From the NCBI RefSeq assembly GCF_036227105.1, contig NZ_CP109434.1, positions 4,530,001 through 4,594,000 on the forward strand: 64,000 bases of DNA, written 5' to 3'. The position numbers and the translations under genes were made by a program. The notes beneath the pieces are model-generated. The model did not search any database. It was not told where the DNA came from and worked only from the letters and a program-made list of their open reading frames with translations. Positions 62,534 to 64,000 of this stretch are shown piece after piece. This DNA comes from Amycolatopsis sp. NBC_01488. GTDB lineage: Bacteria > Actinomycetota > Actinomycetes > Mycobacteriales > Pseudonocardiaceae. The stretch's first letter is position 1. Each line of letters opens with the position of its first letter.

Positions 62534-63166
62534 TCAGAACCACCACTGCGACTTGCCGCCCGCGATGAAGTCCCACAGCTGCAGCCGCGTGCCGTTGGCC
62601 CCGACCGACCCCTCGGCGGTCAGGTAACGCGGGCTCGCCGGGGTCTGCAGCCGCAGGTAGCCCTCGGGGATCGAGGTGAGGGTCCACCACTGGTTCTTGC
62701 CGCCCGCCATGTAGTCCCACAGCTGGACCTTGGTGCCGTTCGCGCCGATCGTGTTCGTGTCGGCGTCGAGGTACCGCCCGCTCTGGTAGTTCTGGAAGCG
62801 GTAGTAGCCCTCCGGGTTCTGGGTCAGCCAGAACGCCTGGTTCGGCGCGGTGTCGTTGCAGTCCCAGAGCTGCATCTTCGTGCCGTTGGCGTTGATGGTG
62901 CCCAGGTCGGCGTCCCAGCAGCGCCCGAAGGCTGCGGACTCCAGCAGGTACGGCCCCGGGTCGACGGCCTGCGCGGCCGCCTTGGCGGTGGCCCGCTGCT
63001 TCGCCGCACCGGCCACCTTGGACGGCCGCAGCTTGAGGTCGCCGATCGACGTGACCGCGGTCCCCTTGCCGTCGGCCGGAGCCGCGCCGGCCTGCGGGAC
63101 GGCCACCAGGCCGAACAGCCCGGCCGCCGCGGCGACCGTCACCATCAGCCGCTTCATCTTCGTCAT
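62534..63166 (-). CDS. Secreted ricin-B-type beta-trefoil lectin
   Basis: 210 residues: signal peptide (about 1-28, VTVAAAAGLFGLVAVPQAGA), a 40-residue linker, then three trefoil repeats each with the pattern ANGTK(M/V/L)QLWD and a closing (N/S)Q-x-W (NQAFW, NQWW, SQWW). Likely binds surface carbohydrate outside the cell; no catalytic domain is attached. ATG 63166 follows AAAAGGGG. Confidence 0.85.
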   Translation of the reverse strand: MTKMKRLMVTVAAAAGLFGLVAVPQAGAAPADGKGTAVTSIGDLKLRPSKVAGAAKQRATAKAAAQAVDPGPYLLESAAFGRCWDADLGTINANGTKMQLWDCNDTAPNQAFWLTQNPEGYYRFQNYQSGRYLDADTNTIGANGTKVQLWDYMAGGKNQWWTLTSIPEGYLRLQTPASPRYLTAEGSVGANGTRLQLWDFIAGGKSQWWF

Positions 63167-63436
63167 AGTTCCCCTTTTCGACATCGTCGGTGCTTCTGAC
63201 GACGACGGAAGAAGGCAGGCGCGAACCGGTCCCGGGTCACTGCGGACCCGGCGCGTGGTCGTGCCGGCGATTCCCCCTCGTCGAGACCGTCAAACCCCCG
63301 AAAGCGGTCTCCGAAACCATCATTCAGTGCGTCTCCGCCGCCGTCGAGGTCATTTCCGCGAGGGGACAGAACGCACGTCAGGCGTGTAACGGAACGGAAC
63401 CGGCGCCGATAGAGGGGCAGACACCGGGGGGAGAAC
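63167..63436. other. Divergent intergenic region, promoters not resolved
   Basis: About 270 bp between two divergent genes with no coding signal. It presumably holds both promoters; I see no clear operator or hairpin. Confidence 0.4.
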
Positions 63437-64000
63437 GTGCGCATCGAGCTGACGCTGGCGGACCTCGTCCGCGTCGGGCTCGCCGCCGCGGCCGACCCGA
63501 TGGGGGAGCTCGCCGCGAGCCTGCAGGTCCTGCAGCGGCGCGACGGCGGCCGCGCCGCGGCGTCGGCGGCGTTCAACCGGTGGCGCTACCGCGTGTGGCA
63601 GGGCCTGCCCGACTCGGCGGCGGTGCTGATGTGGCTCTGCCGGCCGGGCGCGCCGATCCCGGGCTTCCTGCTGCCTGCCGCCGGGCGCTACGAGCTGGAA
63701 TCCGGGCTCGCCGCGGTGCTGGAAACGGACCCGGTGAGCCTGAAGACGGCGTTGCGCACGACGCCGCCGGCCCACGACCTGCCGTCCTGGGCCGCCGCGC
63801 TCGCCGACGGCGACCCCGCGGGCCTGCCACGGCTGGTCCAGGCCATGCGGGAGTACCACGAGCTCGCGCTCGCCCCGGGCTGGGAGACGGTGTCCGGCCA
63901 GGTGGACGCCGACCTCGGGATGCGCACGCAGCTGCTGCTCCACGGCGGCGTCGACGCGCTGCTGACCGGCCTGCGCCCGCTGGTGCGCTGGGACGTGCCG
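63437..64000 (+). CDS. ArsR-like/DUF5937 transcriptional regulator, partial at window edge
   Basis: Open from GTG 63437 (GGGGGGAG 6 bp upstream) to the end of the window, at least 188 residues. The opening VRIELTLADLVRVGLAAAADP and REYHELALAPGWETVSGQVDADL match the N-terminal part of the actinobacterial winged-helix regulators whose ArsR-type HTH is at the C-terminus, which would lie beyond the window. Function otherwise unknown. Confidence 0.75.
   Translation, partial: MRIELTLADLVRVGLAAAADPMGELAASLQVLQRRDGGRAAASAAFNRWRYRVWQGLPDSAAVLMWLCRPGAPIPGFLLPAAGRYELESGLAAVLETDPVSLKTALRTTPPAHDLPSWAAALADGDPAGLPRLVQAMREYHELALAPGWETVSGQVDADLGMRTQLLLHGGVDALLTGLRPLVRWDVP

Noticed and set aside
1..64000. CRISPR array
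   Set aside because: No regularly spaced identical repeats with unique spacers; the tandem repeats at 14389 and 19805 have no spacers.

Overview
The window is a GC-rich actinobacterial chromosome segment. The gene set points to Pseudonocardiaceae, most likely Amycolatopsis or a close relative: an Emb-type arabinosyltransferase (arabinogalactan wall), the aerobic mycobacterial-style cobalamin pathway with a fused ChlI/ChlD-type chelatase subunit and an Rv2231c-type CobC, many GTG/TTG starts, and tight 4-bp stop/start overlaps. This assignment is inferred from gene content; there is no rRNA in the window.

Left edge (1-6.8 kb): an S9 peptidase, a frameshifted tyrosine integrase that converges on tRNA-Lys(CTT), an L,D-transpeptidase lipoprotein relic broken by at least six indels, an MFS transporter and tRNA-His(GTG). 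This looks like the decayed edge of an integrated element beside a tRNA. From 6.9 to 23.5 kb lie ordinary genes: oligoribonuclease, a HerA-like ATPase, a DUF3224 protein, an HtrA protease without PDZ, an M20 amidohydrolase, a methyltransferase, an AlkA-like glycosylase, a small M50 protease, proA, a RibD-like protein with its two domains in reversed order, a GH18 chitinase with a DasR-type operator, and a GT39 - response regulator - histidine kinase operon.

The dominant theme (23.6-59.9 kb) is cobalamin. cobN sits behind a B12 riboswitch. cobG-cobH-cobIJ, cobL-cobM-(Gfo/Idh)-cobK-bluB, chlID-cobO-cobB-cobC, cobU-cobT-cobS, cobD-cobQ and riboswitch-cbtB-cbtA follow as short blocks on alternating strands. 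Together they supply ring methylation, contraction, Co insertion (CobN plus the AAA/VWA subunit), adenosylation, amidation, the aminopropanol arm, the lower-ligand base (BluB) and loop assembly, and cobalt uptake. cobA and cobF are not in the window.

Interrupting the cobalamin genes is a cell-envelope island (27.4-33.6 kb): PgsB and PgsC poly-gamma-glutamate synthase homologues in an operon with a tandem sensor/HAMP membrane protein that has no output domain and an NlpC/P60 hydrolase, and divergent from a secreted protein whose motif layout recalls poly-gamma-glutamate hydrolases. It lacks the usual pgsA/capA and is the best candidate for an undescribed system here. Next to it is a self-contained ABC exporter plus XRE regulator operon with a perfect 12-bp inverted-repeat operator.

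The right end (59.9-64 kb) carries a ROK sugar kinase, a Dyp peroxidase, a secreted ricin-type lectin and the start of a regulator cut by the window edge. Dispersed repeats are notable: a 66-bp palindromic element occurs twice in opposite orientation (39926-39991 and 60822-60887), each time between convergent genes.
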